64,000 bases of DNA from an uncultured Caulobacter sp. (GCF_937900395.1 NZ_CALCDX010000161.1:1-64000); one strand, 5' to 3'. Counted from the first letter of the stretch, positions 47,906 through 55,604 are shown. Notes: generated by a model from the letters alone, not told the origin. A program made the numbers and translations.

Positions 47906-48233
47906 GCGCCTGTCTCGCTGTCTCAGCCAAGGCCACCAGGTCGGGCCACTCGATCAGGAAGGTGACGACCTGGTCACCGCCCTTGATCACCAGCCGCCCC
48001 GGCGCGCCCTGTTCGGGCGGGAAGATCCGCAGGCGGTCCAGCGGCGCGGTGAACCCCGTCTCGACCGCGCGTCGCTCCACCGCCACGACCAGGCGCTGGG
48101 CCAGCGTCACGGCGGCCGGTTCATCAATGACAAGGCCTGAAGGGCTGGCCGGATCACCGACCCAGAGCGCTAGACGCCCACCGTCGATCCTCTGCACCGC
48201 AGGAACACCGGCCACGCCGACCAAGCCCACCAT
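47874..48233 (-). CDS. Hypothetical protein in a minus-strand early island
   Basis: A 119-residue protein (GLVGVAGVPAVQRIDGGRLA, SGLVIDEPAAVTLAQRLVVA, RLVIKGGDQVVTFLIEWPDL). A strong GGAGGG lies upstream of the ATG at 48233, supporting it over GTG 48236. It is on the opposite strand to the early operon. The sequence suggests a small soluble alpha/beta protein of unknown function. Confidence 0.65.
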   Translation of the reverse strand: MVGLVGVAGVPAVQRIDGGRLALWVGDPASPSGLVIDEPAAVTLAQRLVVAVERRAVETGFTAPLDRLRIFPPEQGAPGRLVIKGGDQVVTFLIEWPDLVALAETARQALTAADPAGSD

Positions 48234-48278
48234 CACATCCCTCCAAGCACGTCAGCTTCCTTCGATCAGGCCACCGCG

Positions 48279-48587
48279 TCACGCCAGCATCTTCAGGACC
48301 AGCTTGAAGCCGCCCAATGCGATCAGACCCGCGCCGATGATTGACGCGATCATGCCGAACCACGTCGGGCGGAATTCCTGGCTAGAGGCCAGAAAGCGCG
48401 TGTCGAAGGTCGGCTGGAGCAGCCTGTGGGACTTCGCATGGTTGGCCCAGACCCCGACGCCGAAAAAGACCATGCCGAAAGCCAGGCCGATCACGGCCGT
48501 GTCTTTCGCGAACGCGCCGACGCCTAGCACGGCGACCCCGGCGACGATCAGGCCGTGCCACCACTCGTCGATCTTCAAACCCTGCAC
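48279..48587 (-). CDS. Small membrane protein in a minus-strand early island
   Basis: A 102-residue protein with three TM helices (WWHGLIVAGVAVLGVGAFAK, AVIGLAFGMVFFGVGVWANH, FGMIASIIGAGLIALGGFKL). The GTG start at 48587 has AGGGGG upstream. It is divergent from the exonuclease gene, so this pair of minus-strand genes has its own promoter and could be a lysogen-expressed moron. No family is recognised. Confidence 0.65.
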   Translation of the reverse strand: MQGLKIDEWWHGLIVAGVAVLGVGAFAKDTAVIGLAFGMVFFGVGVWANHAKSHRLLQPTFDTRFLASSQEFRPTWFGMIASIIGAGLIALGGFKLVLKMLA

Positions 48588-48619
48588 GCCGACCCCCTGC
48601 CACGTCTGAAAGCGAGACC

Positions 48620-49366
48620 ATGATGTCCGATTCCATCGCCCAGGTCGCCGCGGCGATCCATGAAGCCGAGCCGCCACAGATCCTTGGCGCGCGCGTGACA
48701 ACGATCCTGTTCGACGAGCTGGCGCTGTCAGAAGCCGCGCCCCCGCGACGCTACGCCAACCTCATGCTCGATATCGAGAGCATGTCGCTGCACCCCGGCC
48801 GCGCGCTGATCGTCAGTCTCGGCGCGGTTCCGTTCGACCTCACGCCGGCCGAGCCTGTCATGGGGCCGCCGCTGCTGCTGGTGTTCGATCTCGCCGAACA
48901 GCTCGTCGAAGGCCGCGTCGTCGACCAGGGAACTCAACGGTTCTGGAACCGCCAGCCGCGCGCCGCCTGCGCCCATTTCGTCGACCCGTTGTTCGAGGGC
49001 GAAGGCCAGATCATCGCCGTCCGGTGCTCGTTGCACGACCTTCACCGCCGACTTTCCAACTTCGCCGCCGACCACCTCGCGCCGGGGTTCGAGGTCTATT
49101 CGCAAGGCGTCGCTTTCGACATCGCCAACCTCGCCGGTGCCATGGCTGACGATGGTCACGACACGCCTTGGCACTACGCCAACGTCGTCGACTGCCGAAC
49201 CCTGCGCCGCAAGCTTCCGCGCCGACGCGGCGCCGAGGCCGTCACCCTCCCAGCCGCCGCCCACGACCCCGTCCACGACTGCATGAAGCAGATCCGCGCC
49301 CTTTGGGAGGTCGCGACGGACGACATGCTGGGCATTCCTTCACCAACCGGAGACCAGGTCCAATGA
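48620..49366 (+). CDS. DEDD 3'-5' exonuclease, Rv2179c-like
   Basis: A 248-residue protein with a DEDD exonuclease fold: YANLMLDIESMSLHPGRALI supplies the D-x-E pair (about residues 50-52), VYSQGVAFDIANLAGAMADD holds the second aspartate, and CRTLRRKLPRRRG ... AAAHDPVHDCMKQIRALWEV the final H-x(4)-D. This matches the Rv2179c-type exoribonuclease family, common in phages. It may act in RNA turnover or DNA end processing early in infection. Its stop overlaps the next start (ATGA). Confidence 0.85.
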   Translation: MMSDSIAQVAAAIHEAEPPQILGARVTTILFDELALSEAAPPRRYANLMLDIESMSLHPGRALIVSLGAVPFDLTPAEPVMGPPLLLVFDLAEQLVEGRVVDQGTQRFWNRQPRAACAHFVDPLFEGEGQIIAVRCSLHDLHRRLSNFAADHLAPGFEVYSQGVAFDIANLAGAMADDGHDTPWHYANVVDCRTLRRKLPRRRGAEAVTLPAAAHDPVHDCMKQIRALWEVATDDMLGIPSPTGDQVQ

Positions 49367-49695
49367 GACCTTTCATCGACGTCCTTCGGGACATCCGCAA
49401 GGGGCGCGCCATCGATCAGGCGACCGCCCAACTGGCGCTGGCGACCGCCGCGGCCATCGACACCGGCAAGGCCGCCGCCGTCACGCTGACGATCACGATC
49501 AAACCCGAAAAGGGCGGCGAGCGGGTCGACCTTTACTCGGCGGTCAAAGCCAAGCTCCCGGTCGACGACCAGCCGAAGTCGACCTTCTACGTCACCCGCG
49601 ACGAGGAAGGCGTCGACCTCGTCCGTGACGATCCGGAACAACGCCCACTCTTCGAAGACGTCGACGAACGCCGACAACGCCCGGCCGCCGTCTAG
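49363..49695 (+). CDS. Early phage protein, unknown
   Basis: A 110-residue protein (IDVLRDIRKGRAIDQATAQL, AVTLTITIKPEKGGERVDLY, KSTFYVTRDEEGVDLVRDDP). Small proteins with this ITIKP...AKxP...FYVxxDG plan occur just before DUF2303 genes in many phages. The function is unknown. It overlaps the exonuclease stop by 4 nt. Confidence 0.75.
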   Translation: MRPFIDVLRDIRKGRAIDQATAQLALATAAAIDTGKAAAVTLTITIKPEKGGERVDLYSAVKAKLPVDDQPKSTFYVTRDEEGVDLVRDDPEQRPLFEDVDERRQRPAAV

Positions 49696-49744
49696 ACGGC
49701 TCGCCAGCGACACCCCTTCAGCATCAGCAAAAGGACGTCCGCAC

Positions 49745-50584
49745 ATGGACAAGACCACCGAGACCTCCGCCATCGCGGCGCTGGGCGTAGCCGCCAAAGG
49801 CCAGCCCCACCCGATCAAGACCGACAAGGGCCGCGAGTTCATCGTCATGCCCGAGGGCTACAAGGCCCAGGACGTGACCGAGCCTAACGCCGTTGACGAG
49901 CTGCTGCCCGAGCACGTCACCCAGGCCGTCACGCTCCAGACCCTCGACTCCCTCGTCGACTACACCAAGCGATACGGCACGGACGACACGATCCTGTTGG
50001 ACGACATCGATCACAACAAGATTGTTTCCCTGATCGACTATCACAGCCCGCCCCACACGGACGCGGCGATCCCCAACCGGGTGAAGCACACCGCCAGCAT
50101 GGTCCTGCCGCTTTCGTTCGAATGGGCGACCTGGACCAAGGTCCACGACAAGCTGATGCCTCAGCTCGAATTCGCGCGATTCCTGGAAGAGAACATGCCC
50201 GACATCGCCGCCCCATCGGGCGGCGACCTGCTGGATGCGATCAAGGATCTTCAGGCCAAGCGCAAGGTCGACTTCCGCAAGGCGGTGCGCACCAGCAGCG
50301 ACAACGAGAACTTCGAGTTTACCGACGAAACGACGATCGGCACGAAAAAGGAAGGCGGGATCGAGGTCCCGACCCGGTTCCTGCTGAAGATCCCCGTCTA
50401 CTTCGGGCGCCCGCCAGTCGAACTCTACGCCTTCCTCCGGTGGAACCTGAACGAGGGCCAACTCTTCCTCGGCGTCGCCCTGAACCGCCGCGAGCACGTC
50501 CGCCAAGCCGAGTTCAAGCTGATCGTGACCGAAGCCGCCGAGCGTACCACGCGCGAGGCGATGTTCGGCCGTCTCGGCGCCTGA
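49745..50584 (+). CDS. DUF2303 (YfdQ-like) phage protein
   Basis: A 279-residue protein with the YfdQ/DUF2303 plan: LPEHVTQAVTLQTLDSLVDY, DDIDHNKIVSLIDYHSPPHT, HTASMVLPLSFEWATWTKVH and PVYFGRPPVELYAFLRWNLN. DUF2303 proteins are widespread in the recombination/early regions of siphophages and are sometimes linked to single-strand DNA handling, but the activity is unknown. The start at MDKTTETS follows AGGACG and a stop. Confidence 0.87.
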   Translation: MDKTTETSAIAALGVAAKGQPHPIKTDKGREFIVMPEGYKAQDVTEPNAVDELLPEHVTQAVTLQTLDSLVDYTKRYGTDDTILLDDIDHNKIVSLIDYHSPPHTDAAIPNRVKHTASMVLPLSFEWATWTKVHDKLMPQLEFARFLEENMPDIAAPSGGDLLDAIKDLQAKRKVDFRKAVRTSSDNENFEFTDETTIGTKKEGGIEVPTRFLLKIPVYFGRPPVELYAFLRWNLNEGQLFLGVALNRREHVRQAEFKLIVTEAAERTTREAMFGRLGA

Positions 50585-50608
50585 CGGACCGACGTCGGAG
50601 GGCCGGCC

Positions 50609-50983
50609 GTGGACAACGTCGTCGACATCTTCTCCGCCCGCGCCACGCCAGCGGCGCGCCAGGCGCGGCCGGCCCTCTTTCGCGCCCGCATGGCCTGGGC
50701 GGCCAGGGCGTCGTCCGCCGAGGGGGCTCCAGCGGCGGACGCAAGCCAGATCCGGGCGGTTGCCGGCGTCTTCGTCGGAGACGCGGTCGATATCGAGACC
50801 CACCCCGGCCGCAAGCGGCGCGGCGTGGTGATCGCCTGGGAAGCCGGAACGTCCGACACGGCGTCGATCGCGGGCGCGTTCCCCGTCGCCCGCGTCCGCC
50901 TCGATCCGCTCCCCGGCATGCCGGCCGGAACCCCCACCATCATCCGCGCCCCGCGCTGGCGCATCCATCCCGTGAAGGACTAA
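50609..50983 (+). CDS. Hypothetical early phage protein
   Basis: A 124-residue protein (GTG start, GGAGG 9 nt upstream) with basic, alanine/arginine-rich sequence (TPAARQARPALFRARMAWAA) and a beta-rich C-terminal half (DAVDIETHPGRKRRGVVIAW, IAGAFPVARVRLDPLPG). The latter resembles small SH3-like nucleic-acid-binding folds. No family is recognised. Confidence 0.6.
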   Translation: MDNVVDIFSARATPAARQARPALFRARMAWAARASSAEGAPAADASQIRAVAGVFVGDAVDIETHPGRKRRGVVIAWEAGTSDTASIAGAFPVARVRLDPLPGMPAGTPTIIRAPRWRIHPVKD

Positions 50984-50985
50984 AC

Positions 50986-51198
50986 ATGCTGCATATCGCG
51001 GATTTGAACAGCGGCGAGCGCCGCACCCTGGCCACCCTGGCCCGCCTCGGCGACGGCCAGGCGCTCGTCCCCCAATGCGAGGAAGTCGCCCGCGCCGCCG
51101 CCCGGCTGGCCGAGAAGGGCGTCGCCCGCATGGATGGCGACGAAAGCGACGGCTATCGCCTCACCACCCAGGGTCACGCCCTGGCCGAAGGCCTCTAG
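50986..51198 (+). CDS. Small winged-helix-like protein
   Basis: A 70-residue protein (NSGERRTLATLARLGDGQAL, CEEVARAAARLAEKGVARMD, GYRLTTQGHALAEG). The order helix-helix-helix-wing, with YRLTTQGHAL at the end, fits a minimal MarR-like winged helix. It lies directly before the SciP-like gene and may regulate early genes. Confidence 0.65.
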   Translation: MLHIADLNSGERRTLATLARLGDGQALVPQCEEVARAAARLAEKGVARMDGDESDGYRLTTQGHALAEGL

Positions 51199-51200
51199 CC

Positions 51201-51467
51201 ATGCCGCTCGACGCCCACGCCAAGGCCCAGGCCCAGCTCGCGCGCGCCCGTGACGGCGCGGCGACGCGCCCGCCGCGCGGGCGTCGCTGGACCGCCCAGC
51301 GCAAGATCGACCTGCTGAACGACATCGCCGCGGGCGAACTGACCCGCCACGGAGCCTTCACCCGCTACGGCGTCACCGAAGCCGAGCTGGACGCCTGGGA
51401 ACGCCGCTGGGCCGCCCACGGCACCCAGGGGCTCATGACCACCAAGACTCAGGAGCTGCGGACGTGA
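51201..51467 (+). CDS. SciP-like (DUF1153) helix-turn-helix protein
   Basis: An 88-residue protein. Residues about 28-88 match the DUF1153 domain of SciP, the Caulobacter small CtrA-inhibitory protein: RRWTAQRKIDLLNDIAAGEL (SciP-type KRWVxRRKxxVVxAVxxGxL), HGAFTRYGVTEAELDAWERR (CxRYxLTxxEFLSWxxx) and HGTQGLMTTKTQELR (HGLAGLRTTRIQxYR). SciP binds DNA and CtrA and represses CtrA-activated genes in G1 and predivisional cells. A phage copy could retime host cell-cycle transcription or control phage promoters. The N terminus differs from SciP and is basic. The stop overlaps the next start (GTGA). Confidence 0.82.
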   Translation: MPLDAHAKAQAQLARARDGAATRPPRGRRWTAQRKIDLLNDIAAGELTRHGAFTRYGVTEAELDAWERRWAAHGTQGLMTTKTQELRT

Positions 51468-51853
51468 GCCAGCGACAGGCCAATGGAACCCCTGGTCCGT
51501 GGAGCCAGGGCGTGACGCTTCGAACGTCTGCGACAGCGCGCTGGACGGCCGACCAATTCGCCGAAAACGACCTTCGCGAACGCCGCATGGTCTTCGCTCG
51601 GTTCAGCGCCCGCGACGGTGGCCGCTCCCGTCAGCTCGTCGCCATGTGCGAAAGGCCGGAAGACGCTTCCCTGGTCGCCGCCGCGCCCGATCTTCTGTCC
51701 GCGTGCCAGTCGGTCATCCCGAAGAACCTCGCCACCGACAACCGCAACATCCCTGACGACCAGATCATCCCTCTGGATTTCACGATGGGTGAGCTGCGCC
51801 GGATCGCCGCCGCCATCGCGAAGGCCACGCCCAGCGAAACTAGGAGCGTCTGA
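51464..51853 (+). CDS. Ea22-like early phage protein
   Basis: A 129-residue protein. NGTPGPWSQGVTLR at the start and RPEDASLVAAAPDLLSACQS in the middle are the shared features of a large set of phage early proteins (TPGPW...NAxLIAAAPxLLxA), of unknown function. The GTG start overlaps the SciP-like stop. Confidence 0.78.
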   Translation: MSQRQANGTPGPWSQGVTLRTSATARWTADQFAENDLRERRMVFARFSARDGGRSRQLVAMCERPEDASLVAAAPDLLSACQSVIPKNLATDNRNIPDDQIIPLDFTMGELRRIAAAIAKATPSETRSV

Positions 51854-52548
51854 TGGCCGAGATCAAAGAGCGTCCGATTTTGTTTTCGTCGCCCATGGTC
51901 CGCGCGATCCTCGAGGGCCAGAAGACCCAGACCCGGCGCGTGGTGAAGCCGCAGCCAGCACCCCATGAAAGCTGGGATTGGTCGTGGCCGGTTCTCAGGC
52001 CCGGCGTCACGCCCGGTACGCGGATCTGCTGGCGAGATGATGTTCGGACGCCGAACCTCTACCCCTACTGCCCGTACGGTAAGCCGGGCGACCGGCTCTG
52101 GGTCCGCGAGAGCCACCAACGGTTCGACAAGGGCAGCTGTGACCAGCACGTCTGGTACACGGCCGGCCTGAACGACAACGCCTATGTCGCGCGGACCCGT
52201 CCGGAGATCGACCGAGACGCGCCCTGGCCGCGCGAAGTTCCGGGGCCTGCCGGTGGGGCTGTCTACGGCGTCCCGTCAATCCACATGCCCCGCTGGGCGT
52301 CGCGGATCACCCTGGAGATCGTCAGCGTCCGCGTCGAGCGGCTGACCGACATCACCGAAGACGACGCCATCGCCGAAGGCCTCGAATGGGTCGCGCCCGG
52401 CAAGTGGGCGGTCGACACCTCCCTCGCGATCATCGGCGACGACCCGCGCGCGGTCTATCGCGAGCTTTGGGAGCACATCAACGGCCCCGGATCTTGGGCC
52501 GCCAATCCGTGGGTGTGGGTCGTCACCTTCAATCGGGTGCAGCCGTGA
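51853..52548 (+). CDS. ASCH-domain-like early phage protein
   Basis: A 231-residue protein with MAEIKERPILFSSPMVRAIL then EGQKTQTRRVVKPQP, YGKPGDRLWVRESHQRF, HMPRWASRITLEIVSVRVER and LWEHINGPGSWAANPWVWVV. This is the ASCH/PUA-like fold protein common in phage early regions, thought to bind RNA or DNA. Activity is unknown. It overlaps the previous gene by 1 nt. Confidence 0.85.
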   Translation: MAEIKERPILFSSPMVRAILEGQKTQTRRVVKPQPAPHESWDWSWPVLRPGVTPGTRICWRDDVRTPNLYPYCPYGKPGDRLWVRESHQRFDKGSCDQHVWYTAGLNDNAYVARTRPEIDRDAPWPREVPGPAGGAVYGVPSIHMPRWASRITLEIVSVRVERLTDITEDDAIAEGLEWVAPGKWAVDTSLAIIGDDPRAVYRELWEHINGPGSWAANPWVWVVTFNRVQP

Positions 52549-53024
52549 GCGCCAGGGAACGTCTGCAAGGGGATCTGGCCGCACTCAAGGCGAACGGCGG
52601 CAACCTCTCCCATTTCGGGACCCCACTGACCAGGCGCCCGCGCTGGAACAAAGACATTGCCCGAGATCTCCAAGAGATCCTGGACGAGAACGAACGCCTT
52701 CGGACGCTGATCGACAGCCCCGAAACAGATGACTTCGTTCGCGGCGTGCAGCTCGAAGCCGCCCATCAGGTCAAACGATGGGGCGCGGAGCACGATGCCG
52801 GCAAGAAGCCGCATGATTGGTTCTGGTTGCTCGGCTACCTGGGCGGCAAGGCCCTCGCCGCCGCGATCAGTGGAGACCTGGCCAAGGCCAAGCACCACAC
52901 GATCAGCACGGCCGCCGCGCTCGCCAATTGGCACGCCCAGCTTTCCGGAAGTCCTACCGCGATGCGCCCAGGCGTCGACGCCGAGGCGCGCGGGTTCACT
53001 GCCATTTCGGGAGATACCTTGTGA
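52545..53024 (+). CDS. Hypothetical early phage protein
   Basis: A 159-residue protein (GTG start in GTGA overlap). RWNKDIARDLQEILDENERL is followed by VQLEAAHQVKRWGAEHDAGK, KPHDWFWLLGYLGGKALAAA and a helical HHTISTAAALANWHAQL. The QVxxWGxEHDxxKxPxDWFWLxGYLxGKAL pattern is widespread in phages with unknown function, sometimes beside MazG-like genes as here. Confidence 0.8.
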   Translation: MSARERLQGDLAALKANGGNLSHFGTPLTRRPRWNKDIARDLQEILDENERLRTLIDSPETDDFVRGVQLEAAHQVKRWGAEHDAGKKPHDWFWLLGYLGGKALAAAISGDLAKAKHHTISTAAALANWHAQLSGSPTAMRPGVDAEARGFTAISGDTL

Positions 53025-53494
53025 CCGACAAGCCGCTGAATCCATGGCAACCCGAACGCGACCCGGTGAATCTGGCCGTGCTCGGCAAGGCGATCGAAGA
53101 GATGGGCGAGGCCATTTCCATGCTGGGCCGGTGCATCATTCAGGGGATTGAAGAGGCTGAACCTGTCACCGGCAAGCCGAACCGCGTCGCCCTGGAAGAC
53201 GAACTGGCCGACGTCGCTGCGACGGCGGCGATGGTCGTCGAACGCTTCAAGCTGCACACAGACCGAATGTCTGGGCGTGTAGAGGCCAAGACCGATCACC
53301 TCACGCGCTGGCATGCGCTGATCGAGCCCGGGCCATCCGAGGCCGGCACAACGCCGCTCCCGTCCGACGTGGTCCGATTGGTGATCGCCGCGCGGTCGGT
53401 CGCCTATGAAGACCGCCCGGCGCTGGTCAACCTCCACGAACTGGACAAGGCGGCCGAAGCCTTCGCCAGCCGGGTCCCGTGGAGGGATGCGTGA
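53021..53494 (+). CDS. MazG-like nucleotide pyrophosphohydrolase
   Basis: A 157-residue protein. LGKAIEEMGEAISMLGRCII and VALEDELADVAATAAMVVER carry the MazG-like pattern EExxE...ExxD that binds magnesium. The family hydrolyses NTPs/dNTPs, or ppGpp-related nucleotides, and phages are thought to use it to adjust nucleotide pools. The C-terminal part (PSDVVRLVIAARSVAYEDRP) is an extra helical domain. The GTG start overlaps the previous stop (GTGA). Confidence 0.78.
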   Translation: MTDKPLNPWQPERDPVNLAVLGKAIEEMGEAISMLGRCIIQGIEEAEPVTGKPNRVALEDELADVAATAAMVVERFKLHTDRMSGRVEAKTDHLTRWHALIEPGPSEAGTTPLPSDVVRLVIAARSVAYEDRPALVNLHELDKAAEAFASRVPWRDA

Positions 53495-53766
53495 TGTCGA
53501 CTAGACACCCCGCCACCAACACCGCCCTCACGGTCGTCGCCGTAGCTTTGGCCGTCACGGCCTATGGGCTGGTCATCGCGCCCGCAGAGGACGCCGAGGC
53601 TCGCCGCGCCATTCGCGCGCTCGGCTATCGCGTCGACGAGATCCACCGCGCGCCTCTGACGGTGCTCTGCGCCAAAAACCGGACCGGCTACGTCTGGCGC
53701 TCCGGCCAAGTCAGCGGCCAGGCGTGCGTCGGCGGCTTCATGCCGCCCGGCGTCGAGGTGTGGTGA
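53494..53766 (+). CDS. Small single-TM early protein
   Basis: A 90-residue protein with one N-terminal TM helix (NTALTVVAVALAVTAYGLVI) followed by a small extracytoplasmic part with two cysteines (LTVLCAKNRTGYVW, GQACVGGFMPPG). The ATG at 53494 overlaps the preceding stop (TGATG), with GGAGGG upstream. Function is unknown. Confidence 0.68.
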   Translation: MSTRHPATNTALTVVAVALAVTAYGLVIAPAEDAEARRAIRALGYRVDEIHRAPLTVLCAKNRTGYVWRSGQVSGQACVGGFMPPGVEVW

Positions 53767-54083
53767 TGAGCTACTACGACCAAGACGCGCCAGATGTCGT
53801 TCAGTTCGGCGACCGGCGGCAAAAAGCGGTCAAAGAGTATCGGTGCGATACCTGCCCGCTCGGAGGCCCTCCGTCGTCGGCCATCATCCCTGTTGGCCAG
53901 GAATACCGCCGCCAGACCGGCACGATCGACGGCGAGTTCTTCACGTCGCGGGGCTGCGTCGGTCCATGTCCCCACATGACCGATTGCGGCTTGTGCCTTG
54001 GAACCGGCGTGATCGAGACCGACCAGAAGATTCCCGAGACATGCCCACGCTGCGACGGCTCCGGGAAGGCTCGCACGCCATGA
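53766..54083 (+). CDS. Zinc-binding protein with DnaJ-like CxxCxGxG repeats
   Basis: A 105-residue protein with CDTCPLGGPPSSAIIPVGQE, then RGCVGPCPHMTDCGLCLGTG and CPRCDGSGKARTP. The last two elements are CxxCxGxG repeats as in the DnaJ zinc centre. It has no J domain. It may be a small zinc-binding adaptor. ATG overlaps the previous stop, and its own stop overlaps the xis-like gene. Confidence 0.7.
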   Translation: MSYYDQDAPDVVQFGDRRQKAVKEYRCDTCPLGGPPSSAIIPVGQEYRRQTGTIDGEFFTSRGCVGPCPHMTDCGLCLGTGVIETDQKIPETCPRCDGSGKARTP

Positions 54084-54346
54084 CCGCCCGCCCCGCCATC
54101 GCCCCGCGCATGCTGACGGCGATCGAGGCCGCGATTTACCTCGGCTACAAGTCGCGCGACGTCCTGGACGACATCCCGGTCGACCCGGTCCCCGTGCGGC
54201 CGGGCGGCGAGCCGCGTTACGACGTGCGCCAGCTCGACGCCTATCTGGACAAGATCACCGGCTTCCAGCAGCCTAGCGCCCCTGTCGATGACGCGGACGA
54301 GGCAGACGCGGCCCTGGCCACCTTCCTGGCCCAAAGGCGCGCCTGA
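54080..54346 (+). CDS. Excisionase-like DNA-binding protein
   Basis: An 88-residue protein. MLTAIEAAIYLGYKSRDVLD followed by PVRPGGEPRYDVRQLDAYLD is the winged MerR-like helix-turn-helix used by phage excisionases (T..EAA.YLG...pRy....Ld.yld). It lies one base before the integrase gene, so it is the likely Xis that turns recombination toward excision. It overlaps the previous gene by 4 nt. Confidence 0.78.
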   Translation: MTARPAIAPRMLTAIEAAIYLGYKSRDVLDDIPVDPVPVRPGGEPRYDVRQLDAYLDKITGFQQPSAPVDDADEADAALATFLAQRRA

Positions 54347-54347
54347 C

Positions 54348-55466
54348 GTGAAACGGTTGCCCAAGGTCGAGATCCGGATAGATGGCGCGCACCGCGTGGG
54401 CATGAACCTCGCGAAGGGCCGTTACGCCATCTATTGGTATCGCCGCCGGGGCGGACCGCTGGTCATGAAGTTCGTCGGCGACAACCGCGCCCAGGCCGAA
54501 GCGGCCGAGGCGGCGGCGGCGGCGGACCTGGCCAAGGCCTTCGAAGAGGCGCCCGCCCGCGCCGCGCCGGACGGCGAGACGATCGGGGAACTGATCACGC
54601 TCTACAAGGCCGCGCCTGACGGCTTCTTGCGGCTGGAGGCCAGCACCCAGAAACAATGGGGACCATGGCTAGACAACATCCGACAGGACTTCGGCGACCT
54701 CCCCACCAAGGCGCTGAAAGCCAAGGGCATGAAGCGCGAGATCATCCGCTGGCGTAACAAGCGGGCCGCGACGCCGCGGACGGCTGACTATGGCCTGACA
54801 GTGTTGCGACGCCTGCTGTCCTGGGCCGTCGAGAACGAGTACGCCGAGACCAACCCCTCGATCGGCATCGCCGGGATCTACAAGCCAGAGGCTCGCGCCT
54901 CCGAGATCGTCCACCCCGACGAGCTGCGCGCCATCCTGCCCAAGGCCTCGATCCACGCCCGCCGTGCGCTGCGCCTGGCCGCCGACACCGGCCTTCGCCG
55001 TAGCGACCTGGTCCGCGTGAAGGTCTCGGACGTCATGGCCTTCTCGATCGAGATGACGACCAGCAAGAGCGGCAAGACCATCCGTGTCATCGTTCCGCTG
55101 TTCGAAGACAGCCGCGCCGTCGTCGCCGAGATCCTGGCCGAGCGCGAGGCGATGAAGGCCGCCGGGCGCATCCCCTCGGCCTTCCTGCTGACCAGCAGCA
55201 ACGGCGACCCGTGGAAGCCCGACAGCGTGACCCAGGCCTGGATTCGCGCGTGCGAGGCGTCCGGCGTCAAGGGCCGCACCCTGCACGACCTCCGAGGCAC
55301 GGCCTGCACGCGCTACATCCGCTCCGGCTTCAGCAACGAGCAGATCGCCGAGATCTTCGGCTGGACGCCCGACGACGTGAACCAGATCCGCCGCCACTAC
55401 GTCGACCGCGAGAACATCGCCCGTGGCGTCATCGAACAGCTTGAGAAGGCCGAAGGAACCCGCTAG
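54348..55466 (+). CDS. int: Tyrosine-recombinase integrase
   Basis: A 372-residue phage integrase. An N-terminal arm-binding domain (RYAIYWYRRRGGPLVMKFVG), a core-binding SAM-like domain (ASTQKQWGPWLDNIRQDFGD) and the catalytic domain: arginine in AADTGLRRSDLVRV, lysine in TTSKSGKTIRV, HDLRGTACTRYI, and tyrosine in HYVDRENIAR. It would recombine attP with the tRNA-Gly gene next door. The GTG start follows the xis stop by one base. Arm-type repeats lie 25-47 bp downstream. Confidence 0.94.
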   Translation: MKRLPKVEIRIDGAHRVGMNLAKGRYAIYWYRRRGGPLVMKFVGDNRAQAEAAEAAAAADLAKAFEEAPARAAPDGETIGELITLYKAAPDGFLRLEASTQKQWGPWLDNIRQDFGDLPTKALKAKGMKREIIRWRNKRAATPRTADYGLTVLRRLLSWAVENEYAETNPSIGIAGIYKPEARASEIVHPDELRAILPKASIHARRALRLAADTGLRRSDLVRVKVSDVMAFSIEMTTSKSGKTIRVIVPLFEDSRAVVAEILAEREAMKAAGRIPSAFLLTSSNGDPWKPDSVTQAWIRACEASGVKGRTLHDLRGTACTRYIRSGFSNEQIAEIFGWTPDDVNQIRRHYVDRENIARGVIEQLEKAEGTR

Positions 55467-55491
55467 ACGGGGAACGCGAAAAGAACACCAG

Positions 55492-55513
55492 TGTAAAACG
55501 CCCTGTAAAATGC
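55492..55513 (+). repeat. Candidate integrase arm sites, right end
   Basis: TGTAAAACGC at 55492-55501 and TGTAAAATGC at 55504-55513, 12 bp apart, lie between the integrase stop and attR. They repeat the two sites inside attL in the same orientation. They would form the P arm of attP in the excised phage. Confidence 0.65.
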
Positions 55514-55565
55514 CTCAGCCGCTCTCAACGCGGATGAGCCTAACAGACGGAAAACATTGAGGTTC

Positions 55566-55604
55566 GCGGGCGTAGTTCAGAGGTAGAACGTCAGCTTCCC
55601 AAGC
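55566..55604 (+). repeat. attR core within tRNA-Gly
   Basis: The 39-bp direct repeat of attL, identical over its full length. It covers tRNA positions 1-39 and ends in the anticodon stem-loop at CCCAAGC. Because the phage lies to its left, this copy of the 5' half, and whatever promotes it, came from the phage, while the 3' half (55605-55640) is chromosomal. Confidence 0.93.

Larger units (their letters stand above)
14128..55604. mobile_element. Complete siphovirus-type prophage with a DGR
   Basis: The element is bounded by a 39-bp direct repeat of tRNA-Gly (14128-14166 and 55566-55604). It contains, on the minus strand from right to left, cro, regulators, replication, packaging, HK97 capsid, long-tail, receptor-binding and lysis genes. 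On the plus strand lie cI, early genes, xis and integrase. All modules expected of a temperate siphophage are present and no module is visibly broken, apart from an internal amber codon in one early gene. Neighbouring genes commonly overlap by 4 nt. It carries a diversity-generating retroelement acting on its tail-fibre-like gene. Confidence 0.95.
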
